Assembly (NCBI GenBank): GCA_945952575.1
Contig: CAMFIY010000029.1
Span: forward strand, 1 to 14,836
Length of the DNA stretch: 14,836 bases
DNA from: an uncultured Leucobacter sp.
GTDB lineage: Bacteria > Actinomycetota > Actinomycetes > Actinomycetales > Microbacteriaceae
Direction of reading: 5' to 3'
In this document: positions 12,643 through 14,836 of the stretch, one piece after another
Position numbering within the stretch: the first letter of the stretch is position 1
How the letters are laid out: every line of letters starts with the position of its first letter
The notes under the pieces: model-generated
Told to the model about the DNA's origin: nothing
The model's database searches: none
What the model saw: the letters and a program-made list of their open reading frames with translations, nothing else
Translations under genes and position numbers: made by a program

Positions 12643-13206
12643 ATGGCGAGCAACGCAGGCAACCAGACGCGGAGCACGAGCATTCCGGGGATCGAACGAG
12701 CCACGGGCCGACTGTGGAGCGAATGGGTCGACTACTTCGAGGCCGCCGGCGCGCGCTCCCTGGCGCATCCGGAGATCGCACGCCTCGCACGCGCGGCGGT
12801 CTCCGACGACCTGAAGAGCGTCGACTGGTGGGCGCAGGGGATCGCGATCGCCTACGAGCAGCACGCCGGCCTGCGCGTGCCCGGACAGTCGTCGACGGGC
12901 ACGTTCCGAGTCGGCGCGAGCCGCACGTTGCCGCTCGATCGCGACGAGGCGGTCGACGCCTGGGAGTCCGGCCCGGGAGCCGCAGCACAGCATCTCGGCC
13001 ACGCCGTGGAGAACGCCCGCCGAGCGCGCACGGAGAAGCGCACCTTCTGGCGCGCGCGGCTCGCGGGTGCCGGGAAGATCGAGGTCTCCGCGGTGCAGAA
13101 GGATGCGGAGCGGATCATCCTCGCGGTGAGCCAGGATGATCTGCCCGACGGCGAGCGGATCGAGGAGTGGCGCGGGTACTGGAAGGCGCTGCTCGGCGAG
13201 CTGTAG
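12643..13206 (+). CDS. Uncharacterised protein with a WWAQGIAIAYEQ motif, DUF4287/SRPBCC-associated type
   Basis: This 187-residue soluble protein has no signal peptide or membrane segment. It has two parts. The N-terminal part (about 12-109) contains SIPGIERATGRLWSEWVDYFEAAGA, then DWWAQGIAIAYEQHAGLRVPGQSSTGTFRV and SRTLPLDRDEAVDAW. The C-terminal part (about 135-187) contains FWRARLAGAGKIEVSAVQKD and ends in EEWRGYWKALLGEL. These motifs resemble actinobacterial proteins annotated DUF4287 or found with SRPBCC/AHSA1 domains; the match is from memory and not secure. The function is unknown. The start ATG has GAGGGAG (12631-12637) 5 nt upstream; the GTG at 12637 is part of that site and was rejected. 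It is last in the accD operon, 45 nt after the Nudix gene. Confidence 0.8.
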   Translation: MASNAGNQTRSTSIPGIERATGRLWSEWVDYFEAAGARSLAHPEIARLARAAVSDDLKSVDWWAQGIAIAYEQHAGLRVPGQSSTGTFRVGASRTLPLDRDEAVDAWESGPGAAAQHLGHAVENARRARTEKRTFWRARLAGAGKIEVSAVQKDAERIILAVSQDDLPDGERIEEWRGYWKALLGEL

Positions 13207-13226
13207 CCCACCCCGCGCAGACACCC

Positions 13227-13258
13227 GGCTCGGGGCCGGATGGCCGACGCGCCGAGCC
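13227..13258. terminator. Hairpin between convergent genes, candidate bidirectional terminator
   Basis: GGCTCGG (13227-13233) and CCGAGCC (13252-13258) form a 7-bp stem. The 18-nt interior can also pair GGCC (13234-13237) with GGCC (13242-13245). It lies 20 nt after the hypothetical gene and 29 nt after the PucR-family gene on the other strand. Confidence 0.5.
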
Positions 13259-13287
13259 CCGGGGTCCGCGCGAGGGCCCGGCTCAGA

Positions 13288-14745
13288 TCAGCGGCCGAGC
13301 GCGCGCAGCGCGATCCAGGCGGCCGCCCGATCGTCCGCGCGATCCAGTGAGAGCCCGGTCAGGGTTTCGATCCTCCGCACGCGCGAGACCAGGGTCTGGC
13401 GGTGGATCCCGAGCCGCATCGCGCTCGCCCGGTGGCCTCCATGCTCCGAGAGGAATATACGCAGGGTCTCGGTGAGCGCGCCGTGCTCGCCCGCGGCGTC
13501 GCGCAGACCGTCGAGCACCGCGGCGAGCTGTGCGGCGGGCTCACCGGCCAGCGCCTCGAGCACGAAGTCGACGGTGGGCAGCTCGGTGTACCGCACGACC
13601 GTGCGGCCGTCCTCGAGCGCCGAATCGAGCGCCTGCTTCGCCTGGATCGCACTGCGCCGGAGCAGCTCCGCGGGCGCCGGGACGCCGAGGCCGAGATGCA
13701 CGGATCCGCTGCCGAGCGGGCTGAACGCCGCGACGCGCGAGGCCAGCTCCTCGGCCAGGTCGTCGGGCACGAAGCCGCGCACCCGCCCGCGCTCCCCGAC
13801 GAGGATGTGCTCCATCCGGAGCTCGTCGAACCAGCGCACGGTGAGGCGCTCCAGATCGATCGTGCGCGTGCGTGCACCGAGCTCGAATGCGGTGAGTCCG
13901 GTCTCGCGGACGCCCCAGCGTCGCAGCAGGTCCGCGGCGTCCGGGCCGCCGGCGAGCAGGACGCCGAGCAGCGCCTCCCGGCCGAGGTGCTCGGTCAGCG
14001 AGGGGTCCCGCGTGCGGAGCACCAGATCGAAGAGGGCGGCGGCCTGCGACGCGAGGTCGCGATTGCGGCTGGTCACGCTCGAGCGGGAGGCGATCACGAG
14101 GTAGCCGGCGAGATCCCGATCCGAGCCGACCTGGTGCACCTGGAGGCCGGGATGCCGGACGCGCACGGGTCGACCGAGCGCGACGGCGGTCGCGTCGTCG
14201 ATGTGCAGCCGGCCGGCTCCGGCGCTCGCGATCAGCTGGCCGTGCGCGTCGAGGAGCACCGCCCAGCCGTCGATCCGGTGCGCGAGCTCGGCGATCGCCG
14301 CAGTCGCCCCGCCGCGTCGCGCCACCTGGGTCAGGACCTTGGTACCCGCCGTGACCAGTCGATCCGCCGCGGCCTGATCCTCCGCGATCAGCGCCGCTAT
14401 CCTGGCGTGCAGCGCGACCTCGCCGCCCGCCGAGGGCTCGGCCGGATCGCCCGCGCCGAGTACGGCCGTCATGCGGCGCCGTGCCAGCAACGCGCGCAGC
14501 GCGGGATCGTCGTGACCGCTGACATATACCGCTCGGGACATGAGTTCGACGGTTTCCTCACCGCTGGCGAGACGATCGCGCAGCTCTTCCGGCGAGCCCG
14601 TCAGAAGCGTCGCGTAATCGGTGCTGCCGACGACGACGTACTCGCTCAGTCGAGCGAGACCGTCGAGAGAGGCATGAGCCGGCACGCGCTGCGGGACGCA
14701 CTCGCCGCCGACCGCGCGCACGATCGCCCGAAGATCCAGAGTCAT
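13288..14745 (-). CDS. PucR-family transcriptional regulator
   Basis: This 485-residue regulator ends in the PucR C-terminal helix-turn-helix (about 423-485): LTETLRIFLSEHGGHRASAMRLGIHRQTLVSRVRRIETLTGLSL, with the characteristic HRQTLVSRVRRIE recognition helix. The N-terminal half is a sensor-like region (including WAVLLDAHGQLIASAGAG near 160), and the middle (about 330-360, LGSGSVHLGLGVPAP) resembles the degenerate cyclase-like GGDEF-related domain common in the family. PucR-type proteins usually activate catabolic or transport genes in response to a small molecule. The effector is unknown. The start ATG lies 6 nt after TACACT (14757-14752), consistent with a leaderless mRNA. The likely target is a gene beyond the right edge, since a possible divergent promoter is present. 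Confidence 0.9.
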   Translation of the reverse strand: MTLDLRAIVRAVGGECVPQRVPAHASLDGLARLSEYVVVGSTDYATLLTGSPEELRDRLASGEETVELMSRAVYVSGHDDPALRALLARRRMTAVLGAGDPAEPSAGGEVALHARIAALIAEDQAAADRLVTAGTKVLTQVARRGGATAAIAELAHRIDGWAVLLDAHGQLIASAGAGRLHIDDATAVALGRPVRVRHPGLQVHQVGSDRDLAGYLVIASRSSVTSRNRDLASQAAALFDLVLRTRDPSLTEHLGREALLGVLLAGGPDAADLLRRWGVRETGLTAFELGARTRTIDLERLTVRWFDELRMEHILVGERGRVRGFVPDDLAEELASRVAAFSPLGSGSVHLGLGVPAPAELLRRSAIQAKQALDSALEDGRTVVRYTELPTVDFVLEALAGEPAAQLAAVLDGLRDAAGEHGALTETLRIFLSEHGGHRASAMRLGIHRQTLVSRVRRIETLTGLSLDRADDRAAAWIALRALGR

Positions 14746-14751
14746 GCGCAG

Positions 14752-14757
14752 AGTGTA
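14752..14757 (-). promoter_or_regulatory. Likely -10 box for leaderless PucR-family gene
   Basis: TACACT on the minus strand ends 6 nt before the ATG at 14745. No consensus -35 is visible about 17 bp upstream. Confidence 0.5.
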
Positions 14758-14799
14758 CCGAATGTCGATCTGATAGCTGAGTTTTCCCAGTTTGGCACA

Positions 14800-14829
14800 G
14801 TGACAGGCGGCACCAGTGCTCCCTACTAT
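14800..14829 (+). promoter_or_regulatory. Possible divergent promoter for a gene beyond the right edge
   Basis: GTGACA (14800-14805) and TACTAT (14824-14829) are separated by 18 bp on the plus strand. They face away from the PucR-family gene; the gene they would serve is not in the window. Confidence 0.4.
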
Positions 14830-14836
14830 CTCCAGG

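Overview
This is a high-GC, gene-dense chromosomal window that reads like a Gram-positive actinobacterium. Supporting traits are an AccD/AccE-type acyl-CoA carboxylase with an epsilon subunit, a short BirA without an HTH domain, a PucR-family regulator, and frequent leaderless genes (a TANNNT -10 box 6-8 nt before the start codon). A Microbacteriaceae member such as Leucobacter would fit, but that placement is only an impression. I see 14 protein-coding genes, one riboswitch, and no rRNA, tRNA, insertion sequence, phage or CRISPR array. No intergenic stretch exceeds 200 bp.

Region 1 (1-2150, minus strand): an ArsR-type repressor gene is followed by a tandem-SRPBCC (AHSA1-like) gene that runs off the left edge. 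A perfect 10-bp-arm palindrome sits on the repressor's promoter and first codons and is a strong candidate autoregulatory operator. A DedA-family membrane protein gene lies upstream on the same strand.

Region 2 (2235-5480): a one-carbon/folate block. glyA and folD form a minus-strand operon headed by a ZTP (pfl-motif) riboswitch. purU diverges from it on the plus strand. Together they produce, interconvert and release tetrahydrofolate one-carbon units. The riboswitch would raise GlyA/FolD when 10-formyl-THF shortage makes the purine intermediate ZTP accumulate.

Region 3 (5503-8718): a YtcJ/NfdA-like metal-dependent amidohydrolase (plus) converges on an APC-family permease (minus). A 17-bp perfect stem between them is a likely bidirectional terminator. 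Substrates are not evident.

Region 4 (8786-13206): birA (minus) diverges from an accD-accE-nudL-hypothetical operon (plus). BirA biotinylates the carboxylase alpha subunit, AccD/AccE form the carboxyltransferase part, and NudL hydrolyses CoA derivatives, so the block is unified by acyl-CoA metabolism. A 35-bp tandem repeat derived from the birA 3' end lies just downstream of birA.

Region 5 (13227-14836): a PucR-family regulator (minus), with a possible divergent promoter pointing off the right edge.

Nothing here is a clear new multi-gene system. The points most worth following are the repressor/promoter/start-codon overlap at 1368-1415, the riboswitch whose transcript appears to begin at the aptamer, and the consistent leaderless pattern that fixes several start codons.
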